DNA of 64,000 bases from Isoptericola croceus (GTDB lineage Bacteria; Actinomycetota; Actinomycetes; Actinomycetales; Cellulomonadaceae). Below, in pieces: positions 44,901 to 54,062 of this stretch. Under the pieces are notes generated by a model. The model saw nothing but the letters and a program-made list of their open reading frames with translations. It was not told the DNA's origin and searched no databases. The number at the start of each line of letters is the position of its first letter. Within the stretch, counting starts at the first letter, position 1. The translations under genes and the position numbers were made by a program. Location of the stretch: NCBI RefSeq assembly GCF_029382255.1, contig NZ_JARLLG010000002.1, positions 434,001 through 498,000 of the forward strand, given 5' to 3'.

Positions 44901-46111
44901 GGTCGGTGAACCTCGCTCTCCAGGGTGTCGAGCCGGCGGGCGAGCTCGCTGAGCGCGGCGTCGTCGGCGGGGGGTGGTCCGTAGATCAGGGCGGCGACCT
45001 CGTGCGGGTCGCGTCCCGTGGCACGTACGACGGCGTCGACCACGGCGTCCGGGTGGGCGGAACGGGCGAGGCCGAGCCGTTGCGCCATGGCCTGGGCCGT
45101 CGCCGCCCGCAGGCCGGCCGCCGCGTGCCCGCGGGCGCGGGCACGGCGGTAGAGGCGGGCGCGGCCGCGTGCGGACTCGGCAGACGGCACCACGACAGGC
45201 AGCTGCTCGGCGACGAGCCTGCCGAGCCGCCGACCACGCCAGACGGCGGCGACCAGGGCGACGAGCACGGCCCACCAGAACGCCGCCCCGAACCAGGTAG
45301 GCAGCACGGTGGCAGGATCCGGGTCGTCTGCCCGGTCACGGGCGACCGTCGAGTCGGCCGGGTCCGGGACCAGCCAGACGAGATGGTCGTGGCCGCCGAG
45401 CAGGTGGAGCGCGAGCGCGGCGTTGCCCTCGGTGAGCACGTCGTCGTTGCGCAGGAACGCCGGGTCGTCGACGGCGACCACGGAACGACCGTCCTGCTCG
45501 ACCGCGGCGAGCACCGCCGACCCCTCCGGGCCGGCCCAGCAGGTCGACAGCCCGGGAGCCACCGACTCCAGGCCGGGAACGAGCAGGGAGGGCCCGGCCG
45601 CGACGGCCGCCGGCACGTCGCAACCAGGATCGACCGGCTCGACCGGCCCGGGGATCCACGGCGTGCGCTGCACCTGGTCCGCGGTCGTAGCCCGCAGGAG
45701 CCCGTCGTCGACACCCGCCAGCACGAGGTCGGCCTCGACGGCGGCGATGTCAGTGACCTGCTCGGGCAGCAGGTACGGCGCGGGCGTGACGAGGAGCGTC
45801 GTCCCCGCGCCGGCGGCGCGCGCGGCGTCGGCGACGCGGGTGACGTGCTCCACCCGGACGCCCTGGCGCTCGAGCACCTGGGCGAGCGCGCGCGAGCCGT
45901 CCGGGCGGGCGTTGCCGGGGTCGTACGGGATGGCGGAACCCGGTGGTCGCATGACGGCGAGGACCAGCACCGCGAGCAGCAGCGCGGCGAGGCCCCCGAC
46001 GAGCCATCGCGCGGACCGCCAGCGACGCCGGCTCCGCGAGCCGAGCGTGGTGCCGTCACCGGTGACCGCGGTCGAGGTCCAGGTCCCCGTCGGGGCTGCC
46101 ACAGCGCTCAC
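44897..46111 (-). CDS. DUF4350-domain membrane protein
   Basis: A 404-residue protein with an N-terminal helix (WLVGGLAALLLAVLVLAVM), an extracytoplasmic region, and a second helix near residue 265 (WFGAAFWWAVLVALVAAVW). IPYDPGNARPDGSRALAQVL and VEHVTRVADAA are characteristic of DUF4350. The domain recalls a GATase-like ligand fold, but function is unknown. A cytoplasmic tail of about 115 residues follows (RLYRRARARGHAAAG). GTG start and stop overlap both neighbours as GTGA, so the whole MoxR unit is translated as one. Confidence 0.86.
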   Translation of the reverse strand: MSAVAAPTGTWTSTAVTGDGTTLGSRSRRRWRSARWLVGGLAALLLAVLVLAVMRPPGSAIPYDPGNARPDGSRALAQVLERQGVRVEHVTRVADAARAAGAGTTLLVTPAPYLLPEQVTDIAAVEADLVLAGVDDGLLRATTADQVQRTPWIPGPVEPVDPGCDVPAAVAAGPSLLVPGLESVAPGLSTCWAGPEGSAVLAAVEQDGRSVVAVDDPAFLRNDDVLTEGNAALALHLLGGHDHLVWLVPDPADSTVARDRADDPDPATVLPTWFGAAFWWAVLVALVAAVWRGRRLGRLVAEQLPVVVPSAESARGRARLYRRARARGHAAAGLRAATAQAMAQRLGLARSAHPDAVVDAVVRATGRDPHEVAALIYGPPPADDAALSELARRLDTLESEVHRP

Positions 46112-46788
46112 AGCGATCCCTCCGGCACGGATGCCGCCGGCGCGGTCGGCCGGGCGGCCGCCACCTGGTCGTCGAGGGCGCGCATCGCGGCGTCGTCCGC
46201 TGGTCCGGCCGGCAGGTGGCCGTAGCAGACACCGTCGAAGCGGCCGGCGGCGGTGTGCAGGTCGGTGGCGAGGGCGGGCAGCCGGGTGCTCGCGGCGACG
46301 GCCGCCTCACGCGCGGTCCGGCCCGGTCGTTCGTCGAGCACCACGCGTTCCTCCAGTCCGCGCACCACGGCGCGGAAGCGCTCGAGCACGGCGAGCGGCC
46401 AGTCCTGCCGGGCGGCGGCTTCCTCGGCCGCGGCGCGCATCTGCGCCGCGGTCCGCGCGTCGTCATCGAGCACGACGGCGGAGCTCTTGGCAGCGTGCCG
46501 GCGCAGCCGGGCCGGACCCGCGACGAACAGGGCGACCGCCACCACGACGGCCACCACCACCGCCACGATGAGTGCGAGCCGCCACGGGCTCAGATCCACG
46601 GCGCCGATCTCGTCGAAGAGCCCGGACAGCCATTCGAGCAACCGGAGCAGGAGGGAAGGGTCCTGGGAGTACTCGGGCCGCGACAGCTCCTCGACCAGCC
46701 AGCGGTTCGCCGTCTCGCGGTCCGGCACCACCGGCACCTCGGTGGCGCCGTGCAGCAGTGCCCAGGTCCTCGCCGTCGCCTCGGTCAC
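46108..46788 (-). CDS. DUF4129-domain protein
   Basis: A 226-residue protein with one membrane helix (LALIVAVVVAVVVAVALFVAG) and a C-terminal DUF4129 segment. The segment reads RAAAEEAAARQDWPLAVLERFRAVVRGLEERVVL, then RTAREAAVAASTRLPA and FDGVCYGHLPA. The same segment forms the tail of transglutaminase-type proteins in MoxR operons; here it stands alone. The GTG at 46788 makes a GTGA overlap with the preceding stop. The long open frame further upstream is antisense-like noise over the neighbouring gene and is not used. Confidence 0.84.
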   Translation of the reverse strand: MTEATARTWALLHGATEVPVVPDRETANRWLVEELSRPEYSQDPSLLLRLLEWLSGLFDEIGAVDLSPWRLALIVAVVVAVVVAVALFVAGPARLRRHAAKSSAVVLDDDARTAAQMRAAAEEAAARQDWPLAVLERFRAVVRGLEERVVLDERPGRTAREAAVAASTRLPALATDLHTAAGRFDGVCYGHLPAGPADDAAMRALDDQVAAARPTAPAASVPEGSL

Positions 46789-48008
46789 CACTGCGGGGTG
46801 CCTCCCGGGGGCGGCAGCGTGCCGGCGGAGCCCGCCGGTGGCTGGTCCGCCGCCCGCTCGGCAGCGGCGGCGAGCTGGACGTCGAGGCCCTCTCGGCGCA
46901 TCCGCACGTCGGTGTAGACCAGCGCGACGACGCCGGAGACGAACACGAGGTAGACCACGCTCGCGATGACGGAGGCGACGACCGAGCTGACGAGGAGCCC
47001 CCATCCGAGGTCGTTCCCGTCGACCGCGGCACCCAGGAGGGCCAGTGGGTAGGCGACGACCTGGCCGGCGAAGCTCGCGATGATGCTGGCAAGCAGCACG
47101 GTGCCGAACACCCGCCAGTAGGTGCCGCGGGTGAGGCGCCAGGCCCTGGCGATCGTGCTCCCCAGGCCGCTGCCCTCGAGCACGAGCGCGGGGGCGACCA
47201 GCATGAGCCGGACCCACAGCCAGGCCGCCAGGACCAGGATCGCGACCAGGCACAGCAGACCGACGAGCACGGACAGCCCCACCGACTCCGTCCCCACGGC
47301 GACGCCGGCCACGAGCAGGACGGCGCCGACGCCGACGACGGTCATCCCGACGGAGAGCCCGATCGTCCGCAGCAGCATCCAGCCGATGAGGACGGCGAGC
47401 CGGGGGCGCACCTTCTGCCAGACCTCGCCCACCGTCAGCTTGCGGCCGATGACCGACTGGCTCACCGAGACGGTGATGACGCCCTCGGTGATCGGCTGCG
47501 CGATGAGCAGCGTCAGCGACAGGGCACCCGAGACCGCCATGAGCTGGGCGAACCAGTTGGCCTCGGAAGCGGTGAAGACGTCGAACTCGGCCTCCGCGCT
47601 GAACACGTCGGCGAACATGCCGGCCAGCGCCGGGACGGCGAACTGCGCGAGCAGGGCGGCGAGCAGCGTGGCGGCCGCGACGACGACCGCCACCAGCCCG
47701 AGCATGACCGCCGGGTTGTGGCGGACGGAGCTGAACGCCCCGTCGAAGATCTCCCCGAGGGACAGCGGGCGCAGCGGGACGACGCCGGGCTTCGTCGCGG
47801 ACGGGCCGTACGGGTTGGGCGGCACCGCACCGGGCGTGGGTTGCGCCGGGCCGGCGCTGCCGCCGTCGGCCCCGGGCTGCCCGGGCCCGTACTGGCCTGG
47901 TCCGTACTGCCCGGACCCGTACTGGCCCGGCCCGTACTGCCCGTACGCGGGCGGCCGCGGCGCCTCGCCCCACCCGGAGGGCGGCGTCGGCTGGTCGGGC
48001 GTGCTCAT
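46785..48008 (-). CDS. Polytopic membrane protein with YGPGQ-rich N-terminus
   Basis: The 407-residue product begins with a Pro/Gly/Tyr-rich tract of YGPGQ-type repeats (about residues 22-45), then RPLSLGEIFDGAFSSVRHNP. About seven membrane segments follow and a short cytoplasmic tail. The RPLSLGEILDGA opening is widely seen in actinobacterial proteins related to glycerophosphodiester-phosphodiesterase membrane domains, without the catalytic domain itself. It heads the MoxR/DUF58 unit and may organise the complex at the membrane, which is inference. The tract could bind wall or partner proteins. The ATG is close to a CAGGAGGCA site. Confidence 0.78.
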   Translation of the reverse strand: MSTPDQPTPPSGWGEAPRPPAYGQYGPGQYGSGQYGPGQYGPGQPGADGGSAGPAQPTPGAVPPNPYGPSATKPGVVPLRPLSLGEIFDGAFSSVRHNPAVMLGLVAVVVAAATLLAALLAQFAVPALAGMFADVFSAEAEFDVFTASEANWFAQLMAVSGALSLTLLIAQPITEGVITVSVSQSVIGRKLTVGEVWQKVRPRLAVLIGWMLLRTIGLSVGMTVVGVGAVLLVAGVAVGTESVGLSVLVGLLCLVAILVLAAWLWVRLMLVAPALVLEGSGLGSTIARAWRLTRGTYWRVFGTVLLASIIASFAGQVVAYPLALLGAAVDGNDLGWGLLVSSVVASVIASVVYLVFVSGVVALVYTDVRMRREGLDVQLAAAAERAADQPPAGSAGTLPPPGGTPQW

Positions 48009-48124
48009 GCTGCCTCCTGGGGCACGGCGGAGTGGACGGGTGAGTGACCGCCACGACCCTATAGCGTTCGTCGCCTCCCGGGCGCGCCCCGGGCGGATCT
48101 CGTGGACCCTGGCAGACTGTGCCC

Positions 48125-48805
48125 ATGAAGTCCCGCGTCCTGGTGGTCGACGACGACATTGCTCTCGCCGAGATGATCGGCATCGTCCTGGAGTCCGAGG
48201 GGCTCGATCTGAGCTTCTGCTCCGACGGCGATGCCGCCATCGGCCTGTTCCGCTCGACCCAGCCCGACCTCGTCCTGCTCGACCTGATGCTGCCGGGGAA
48301 GGACGGCATCGAGATCGCCCGGGAGATCCGCGCGGAGTCCGGCGTGCCGATCATCATGCTCACCGCGAAGACCGACACGGTCGACGTCGTCCTCGGGCTC
48401 GAGTCCGGTGCCGACGACTACGTCACTAAGCCGTTCAAGCCCAAGGAGCTCGTCGCGCGGGTGCGGGCACGCCTGCGCCGCTCCGACGAGCCCGGGCCTG
48501 AGCGGCTCAAGATCGGCGACATCGAGATCGACGTCACCGGGCACACCGTCACCCGAGAGGGTGAGCGGATCAGCCTCACGCCGCTCGAGTTCGACCTGCT
48601 GGTCGAGCTGGCGCGCAAGCCGTGGCAGGTGTTCACCCGCGAGGTGCTCCTCGAGAAGGTCTGGGGCTACCGGCACAGCGCGGACACCCGTCTGGTGAAC
48701 GTCCACGTCCAGCGCCTGCGCTCCAAGATCGAGAAGGACCCGGAGAGCCCCGAGGTCGTCCAGACCGTGCGTGGGGTGGGCTACAAGGCCGGTGCCGCCC
48801 GCTGA
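48125..48805 (+). CDS. mtrA: Response regulator MtrA
   Basis: A 226-residue OmpR-type regulator. The receiver domain has DDD at 9-11, the phospho-acceptor Asp53 (LLDLMLPGKDG), and TKPFKPKEL with the conserved Lys. The winged-helix domain has LTPLEFDLLVELARKP, VWGYRHSADTRLVNVHVQRL and VRGVGYKAG. In actinobacteria MtrA controls cell division, wall turnover and osmotic genes. ATG 48125 matches the usual MtrA length; a GTG two codons earlier is possible. A TATAGC near 48060 may be the -10. mtrB overlaps its 3' end. Confidence 0.96.
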   Translation: MKSRVLVVDDDIALAEMIGIVLESEGLDLSFCSDGDAAIGLFRSTQPDLVLLDLMLPGKDGIEIAREIRAESGVPIIMLTAKTDTVDVVLGLESGADDYVTKPFKPKELVARVRARLRRSDEPGPERLKIGDIEIDVTGHTVTREGERISLTPLEFDLLVELARKPWQVFTREVLLEKVWGYRHSADTRLVNVHVQRLRSKIEKDPESPEVVQTVRGVGYKAGAAR

Positions 48806-50492
48806 CGCACGTGCGACCGACCCTGTCGTCCGGGGCGTCCGGTCGCTCGTGCACCGCTGGCGCTCCTCCATGCAGGTGCGCGTCGTCACCTCGGCGATCG
48901 CGCTCGGCGTGGTGGCCGTGGCCGTGCTCGGGGTCTACCTGTCGTACTCGATCCGTGACGGGCTACTCGACCAGCGCCTGGACCAGATCGAGCGGGAGAA
49001 CGCCGGGGTGATCCAGGACGTCCGCACGCGGCTCGGCAGCTCCACCGCCACGCAGACCGGGGAGCAGCAGGCTCTGCTGCGTGACGTCATCCTCTCGCTG
49101 ACCGCCGGCGGCTCGAGCGCGCAGGACTTCTTCCTGCGGCAGGCACCGGGGCAGCAGCTCCCGCTCGTCGACCCGTCGTCCCGTCAGGGCCTGGCGGTCG
49201 GCGACGTCGTCACCCCCGAGCTGCGGGCTGCCACGCTCGCCACCGGGGACCAGGTGCTGCAGTCGGTGCCCGTTCCCGGTGACTTCGCCGAGTCGGGCGC
49301 GGAGGAGCCCGGCGTCGTGGTCGGCGCGACCGTCGAGCTTCCCTCGGCCGGCACGTTCGAGCTGTACTCGCTGTACTCGCTCGCCACGGAGCAGGAGACG
49401 TTGCGGTTCGTCCAGCGGACCCTGGCGCTCGGTGCCCTGGCGATCCTCGCGATGATCGGGTTGCTCACCTGGACGGTCACCCGGCAGACCGTCCACCCCG
49501 TGCGGCGGGCAGCCATCGCCGCGGCCCGCCTGGGCGAGGGTCACCTCGACGTCCGGGTCCCCGGGTCCCGCGGCTACGACGAGATGGCGACGCTCGCGCG
49601 GACGTTCAACGAGATGGCGGACAACCTCGAGGAGCAGATCGCCCGGATGGAGGAGCTGTCCGCCGCGCAGCGGCGGTTCGTCTCGGACGTCTCGCACGAG
49701 CTGCGCACCCCGCTGACCACGATCCGCATGGCCGGGGAGGTCATCCACTCGGCGCGGGCCGACCTCGAACCGTCGGCGCGGCGTTCGGCCGAGCTGCTGC
49801 AGACCCAGCTCGACCGGTTCGAGGAGCTCCTCACGGACCTGCTCGAGATCAGTCGCTTCGACGCCGGCGCGGCGGTGCTGGACGTCGAGCAGCAGGATCT
49901 GCGCGGCGTGGTCACCGCAGTCGTCGACACCTGCGCCCCGCTCGCGGAGCGCAAGTCCGTCTTCCTCTCGGTGGAGATGCCGGACGAGCGCACCACGGCG
50001 GACATCGACCCGCGTCGGGTCGAGCGGATCCTGCGCAACCTCGTCGTGAACGCGATCGAGCACGCCGAGGCCAAGCCCGTGGAGGTCACGGTGGGCCAGG
50101 ACGCCGAGGCGGTCGCCGTCGTCGTGCGCGACCACGGCGTGGGCCTGACCCCGGAACAGCTCAACCGGGTCTTCGACCGGTTCTGGCGGGCGGACCCGGC
50201 GCGGGCCCGCACGACCGGGGGCACCGGGCTCGGCCTGGCGATCTCGCTGGAGGACGCCCGGCTGCACGGTGGACGCCTCGACGCCTGGGGGCGCCCGGGT
50301 CACGGGGCGAGCTTCCGGCTCACCCTGCCACGGCGTGCGGGCATCGAGATCGGCCGTCCGCCCCTGCCGATCGAGGGCCCGCCTCGCTCGGGCGGCCAGC
50401 ACGTCCCCACGGGACAGGTCCCCGTGGTGAACCCGCCGACGGGACCGACCCCGACCGCCATCCCCGAACTGCCACCCGAGGAGGAGATCTGA
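48792..50492 (+). CDS. mtrB: Sensor histidine kinase MtrB
   Basis: The 566-residue kinase has a first helix (VVTSAIALGVVAVAVLGVYL), an extracellular sensor of about 150 residues and a second helix (LALGALAILAMIGLLTW). A HAMP domain and the H-box FVSDVSHELRTPL (His about 302) follow, then N, D/G boxes (NLVVNAIEHAEA, GTGLGLAISLEDARLHGG). A Pro-rich tail ends in PEEEI. The start is uncertain: GTG 48792 is taken, overlapping mtrA by 14 bases, though GTG 48771 is in frame. It phosphorylates MtrA. Confidence 0.94.
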   Translation: MPPADARATDPVVRGVRSLVHRWRSSMQVRVVTSAIALGVVAVAVLGVYLSYSIRDGLLDQRLDQIERENAGVIQDVRTRLGSSTATQTGEQQALLRDVILSLTAGGSSAQDFFLRQAPGQQLPLVDPSSRQGLAVGDVVTPELRAATLATGDQVLQSVPVPGDFAESGAEEPGVVVGATVELPSAGTFELYSLYSLATEQETLRFVQRTLALGALAILAMIGLLTWTVTRQTVHPVRRAAIAAARLGEGHLDVRVPGSRGYDEMATLARTFNEMADNLEEQIARMEELSAAQRRFVSDVSHELRTPLTTIRMAGEVIHSARADLEPSARRSAELLQTQLDRFEELLTDLLEISRFDAGAAVLDVEQQDLRGVVTAVVDTCAPLAERKSVFLSVEMPDERTTADIDPRRVERILRNLVVNAIEHAEAKPVEVTVGQDAEAVAVVVRDHGVGLTPEQLNRVFDRFWRADPARARTTGGTGLGLAISLEDARLHGGRLDAWGRPGHGASFRLTLPRRAGIEIGRPPLPIEGPPRSGGQHVPTGQVPVVNPPTGPTPTAIPELPPEEEI

Positions 50493-52219
50493 TGGGTCGC
50501 CCCAGCGGCCGGCACGTCGTGCCGGCACTCTGCGTCGCCGTGCTGATGGCGTCCGCCGGGTGCGCGAGCATCCCGACCTCCGGCAACGTCATGGAGGGTT
50601 CGGCCGAGGTCGAGAGCGCCAACGACCTCGGCTTCGACGTGCAGGGGCCGGCAGCGGGGGCCGATCCTCAACAGGTCGTCCAGGGGTTCGTGAGCGCGGC
50701 GCAGTTCGGCCCGGCGTCGGCTGCCACCTTCGACATCGCCCGGGAGTACACCACGTCGGACGCCTGGTCCGCGTGGGACGAGTACACCCGCGTCCTCGTC
50801 CTGTCCGAGTATCCCGAGTGGACCGTCCAGGAGTACGACGACACCTCGGGCTCCACCTCGGTGCACGGCGAGGCGCTCGTGGTCGCGTCCCTCGACGAGG
50901 ACGGCGTCTACACCGAGCTGGCCGAGCCGAGCAGCGTGGACGTGGACTTCGACCTGGCACGCGGCGCGGACGGGCAGTGGCGCATCAGCGGGCTCGAGGA
51001 CGGCCTGCTCGTGCTCGCCAACTTCCTGGGGAACGCGTTCCACCGCACCTCCCTGTACTACCCGACGTCCGACCGTGAGTGGTGGGTCCCCGACGTGCGG
51101 TGGTTCCCCGGGCAGTCCTGGCGCACGGCGGCGACGCAGGCGATCCTCGCCGGACCGCCCGACTGGCTCGCCCAGTCGGCCGTGTCCGTGGTGCCCGAGG
51201 GGGCCACGCTGGCCATCGACGCCGTGACGGTCGCCGAGGACGGCACGATCGACGTGAGCCTGACGTCGGCGATCACCTCAGCGTCTCCGGAGGACCGGGC
51301 GCTGCTGGTCGCGCAGCTCGAGGCGACGCTGCGGGAGGGGGACGGCAGGACCGTCGTCCTCTCGGAGGGGACGTCTCCGCTGGCGGCCACCACGGCGGAC
51401 GATCCCTCGCGCCCGCTCACGGTCGGGGACGCCGTCGCGGTGCTGGACGCCGGCTCGGGAGAGGGCCAGGAGCTGCGCCAGGTCGTCGGGCGCGAGCTGG
51501 TGGACCTCCCCGAGCCGCTGGACGTCGGAGGGCTCGACGTGACCGCCGTCGGCGTCGGCGCCGCCGACGGGACGATCGTGGTCCGCGACGGTCGCGGCAG
51601 GCTCGTCCGGCTCACCGATGACGGCCCGGTCGAGCTGCTCGTCGGCGAGCGGGCCGTGGCTCCGTCGATCGATCGGTTCGGCGCCGTCTGGACCGCGGTG
51701 GAGGGTGAGCTCCGCGTGGTCGTCGCCGCCGGGGGAGTCGTGCCTGTCGACGCGGAGTGGTTGACCGACCTCTCCGTGCGGTCGCTGCGCGTGGCGCCCG
51801 AAGGGGCGAGGATCGCGCTCGTCACCGACGGTCCCGACGGGCCCGAGACCTGGGTGGCAGCGATCGAGCGGGACGCCGAGGACACCCCCACGGGGCTCTC
51901 CGCCCCTGTCCGGGTCGGCGCCCCCGTGCCGTCCGTCGAGGCCGTCGGCTGGTCGGAGGAGTCGGCGCTCCTGCTGCTCGCCCGGGACGCCGACGGCACC
52001 CGGGCGCTGCACGTCACGGGCGTCGGAGGGCTCGCCGGGTCGAACGACGGGCGGTCCCGCCCGTTGGCGACGACGGCCGTGCCGAGGGCAGTGGCTGCGG
52101 CCGTGGGCGCGAGCCCGATCCTCGTGCTGGACGCGGACGGCACGGTGTACGTGCGCCAGAGCGCCGCCCTGTGGCCCGCGATCTCGGAGGACGTCGTGGC
52201 GCTCGCCTACCCGGGCTGA
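50492..52219 (+). CDS. lpqB: Lipoprotein LpqB
   Basis: A 575-residue exported lipoprotein (lipobox SAGC, Cys24). CASIPTSGNVMEGSAEV is the standard LpqB opening. A GerMN-like domain lies at about 200-300 (ILAGPPDWLAQSAVSVVP) and a beta-propeller-like C-terminus follows. In mycobacteria LpqB interacts with MtrB and modulates MtrA activity. Its ATG shares the A of the mtrB TGA (TGATG), so it is co-translated. The gene order mtrA-mtrB-lpqB is the actinobacterial standard. Confidence 0.94.
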   Translation: MGRPSGRHVVPALCVAVLMASAGCASIPTSGNVMEGSAEVESANDLGFDVQGPAAGADPQQVVQGFVSAAQFGPASAATFDIAREYTTSDAWSAWDEYTRVLVLSEYPEWTVQEYDDTSGSTSVHGEALVVASLDEDGVYTELAEPSSVDVDFDLARGADGQWRISGLEDGLLVLANFLGNAFHRTSLYYPTSDREWWVPDVRWFPGQSWRTAATQAILAGPPDWLAQSAVSVVPEGATLAIDAVTVAEDGTIDVSLTSAITSASPEDRALLVAQLEATLREGDGRTVVLSEGTSPLAATTADDPSRPLTVGDAVAVLDAGSGEGQELRQVVGRELVDLPEPLDVGGLDVTAVGVGAADGTIVVRDGRGRLVRLTDDGPVELLVGERAVAPSIDRFGAVWTAVEGELRVVVAAGGVVPVDAEWLTDLSVRSLRVAPEGARIALVTDGPDGPETWVAAIERDAEDTPTGLSAPVRVGAPVPSVEAVGWSEESALLLLARDADGTRALHVTGVGGLAGSNDGRSRPLATTAVPRAVAAAVGASPILVLDADGTVYVRQSAALWPAISEDVVALAYPG

Positions 52220-52321
52220 CCCCGTGGCAACAGCGAGCTGGGAGACCGTCCACAGCGGATCTCGTCCACCTGGCGAGCAGGGGACGGCCCGGGGCGGCCG
52301 GGCGTCCAGCACCATGGTGCG

Positions 52322-53092
52322 GTGCTCACCCGACTGGCTCGCCTCGTGGTCCCGGTGTCCTGCCCCGGCTGCGGTGCCCACGACGTGCGGTGCTGCCCCG
52401 GTTGCGCTGCCGCCGTCGTGACCGGACCGGTACGCCGGGTCGAGGAGGGGGCGCCGCGCCTCGACCGGCTGGACGGTGTCGCGCCGATGCCCGTCTGGGC
52501 GGTGTGCGACTACGCAGGCCCGGTCCGCGACGTCGTCGTCTCCTGGAAGGACCGGGAGCGTGCGGACCTCGACGCGCTGCTCGCACCCGCGATGCGCCGC
52601 GCCGCCGCTGGGCTGGTACCGCTCGTGGGGCCCGTCGTCGGCCAGGCCGGGCTGCTGGTCGTCCCGGCTCCGTCGGCCCCCGGGTCACGCCTGCGCCGCG
52701 GCCGAGAACCGGTCGGCGTGCTCGCGGGCGCCGTGGCCGCGGCACTGCGTGACGGCGGGGTGCCCGCCGTCGTCGTCCCGGCGCTGCGGCGCCGGCGCAC
52801 CACCCGCGACCAGGTCGGCCTCGGTGCCCGCGCGCGGGGCCGGAACCTCGGTGCCTCCGTCAGGGTGCGCCGGCGTGCGCTGCGCGAGGGCGCGACCTGC
52901 CTGCTGGTCGACGACGTGCTCACCACCGGGGCGACGCTGGCGGCAGCCGAGCGGGCGCTGACCGGCGCCGCCACACCCGTCCTCGGTGCCCTCGTGCTGG
53001 CCGCGACACCGCCACCGGACGCCGTCACGGAATCTCCCCACGACGGATGGTCGTCAGCGGTTCACCCCACCGACACCTTGGGGTTAGCCTAG
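52322..53092 (+). CDS. ComF-family phosphoribosyltransferase-like protein
   Basis: A 256-residue protein with an N-terminal zinc-ribbon (CPGCGAHDVRCCPGC) and a type I phosphoribosyltransferase domain. LLVDDVLTTGATLAAAERAL is the PRPP-binding motif, and RRRRTTRDQVGLGARARGRN is the ComF-specific loop. ComF is needed for DNA uptake in competent bacteria, and relatives without competence genes have unclear roles. The GTG start has no good ribosome site. The common order lpqB-comF-hpf-secA of actinobacteria is kept here with insertions. Confidence 0.85.
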   Translation: MLTRLARLVVPVSCPGCGAHDVRCCPGCAAAVVTGPVRRVEEGAPRLDRLDGVAPMPVWAVCDYAGPVRDVVVSWKDRERADLDALLAPAMRRAAAGLVPLVGPVVGQAGLLVVPAPSAPGSRLRRGREPVGVLAGAVAAALRDGGVPAVVVPALRRRRTTRDQVGLGARARGRNLGASVRVRRRALREGATCLLVDDVLTTGATLAAAERALTGAATPVLGALVLAATPPPDAVTESPHDGWSSAVHPTDTLGLA

Positions 53093-53173
53093 GGGTCCGA
53101 CGGCGAGCAGCCCGCGGCAGCGGACGCTTCGCCGCATCTCACGAGCGGGCCGGGCAAGGTCCGGCGACCGGGA

Positions 53174-53198
53174 GGTGGTGCCAGTACCGGCACCCACC
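53174..53198 (+). promoter_or_regulatory. Hairpin in the hpf 5' leader
   Basis: GGTGGTGCC (53174-53182) pairs with GGCACCCACC (53189-53198) with a single bulged C around a six-base loop, 77 bases before the hpf ATG. The 183-base gap between comF and hpf has no other clear signal except possible promoter-like TTAGCCT at the comF stop. Confidence 0.35.
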
Positions 53199-53275
53199 GC
53201 GGTGCCCAGACAGCACAACCGGGCCGCCCCGAGAGATGCAACGAGGGTGGCCCCACGACGAAGTGGAGCAACACG

Positions 53276-53935
53276 ATGGAGATCGCCGTCGTCGGCAGGC
53301 ACACGGACGTCACGGACCGGTTCCGCGACCACGTGGAGGACAAGCTCGCCAAGGTCTCGCAGCTCGCGCCCAACGCGCGTCGCGTAGACGTCGAGGTCAC
53401 GCACGAGAAGAACCCACGGCTCGCCGACCAGAGCGAACGGGTCGAGCTGACGGTGCGGGACAAGGGGCCCGTGATCCGGGCGGAGGCGGCCGCAGACGAC
53501 CGCTTCGCCGCGCTCGACCTCGCGATCGACAAGCTCAGCGAGCGGCTGCGCCGCTCCCGGGACCGGCGCAAGGACCACCGCCGTCGAGGGCCGGACGTCA
53601 TGCCGCCGGTGGACGTGCGCCCCTACGACGAGGTCCTGGCCTCCCAGCCGGAGCCGGAGGCAGAGCCCGCGTCGCTCTCCACGCCCGGCGACGCCGTCGA
53701 GCACCAGCTCGGCGACTCGCCCGTCGTCATCCGCCAGAAGCTCCACCGCGGGGAACCGATGACCGCCGACGAGGCCGTCGAGCACATGGAGCTCGTCGGG
53801 CACGACTTCTTCCTCTTCATCGACAAGGAGTCGGCGCGCCCGGCCGCCGTGTACCGGCGTCGGGGCTGGACCTACGGCGTGATCGAGCTCGACACGACGT
53901 GCAGCGGGGTCGCGCCGGTGACGACGCTGACCTGA
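53276..53935 (+). CDS. hpf: Ribosome hibernation promoting factor, long form
   Basis: The 219-residue protein has an N-terminal S30AE/HPF domain (MEIAVVGRHTDVTDRFRDHV... to about residue 105) that binds in the decoding region of the 30S subunit. A Pro/Glu-rich linker follows, then a C-terminal dimerisation domain (VVIRQKLHRGEPMTADEAVE, HDFFLFIDKES). Long HPF joins two 70S ribosomes into 100S particles in stationary phase. GGAG precedes the ATG. The presence of the tail distinguishes it from short HPF or YfiA. Confidence 0.96.
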   Translation: MEIAVVGRHTDVTDRFRDHVEDKLAKVSQLAPNARRVDVEVTHEKNPRLADQSERVELTVRDKGPVIRAEAAADDRFAALDLAIDKLSERLRRSRDRRKDHRRRGPDVMPPVDVRPYDEVLASQPEPEAEPASLSTPGDAVEHQLGDSPVVIRQKLHRGEPMTADEAVEHMELVGHDFFLFIDKESARPAAVYRRRGWTYGVIELDTTCSGVAPVTTLT

Positions 53936-54062
53936 GGCTGCGCAGGACGGGTGAAGGCCCCCGACCGTGCGCGGGATCCCTCCTCGTCCTTGTCTGCTCG
54001 ACGCCGGTCGCGGCGCCGGTGCCCTCGGCAGGCGTGTCGGGGGCGGACGGCACGATGCCGGC

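Noticed and set aside
46789-48378. Long upstream extension of the DUF4129 frame
   Set aside because: It overlaps the membrane protein gene and is low-complexity Arg/Ala/Gly sequence; the GTGA overlap at 46788 gives a normal start.
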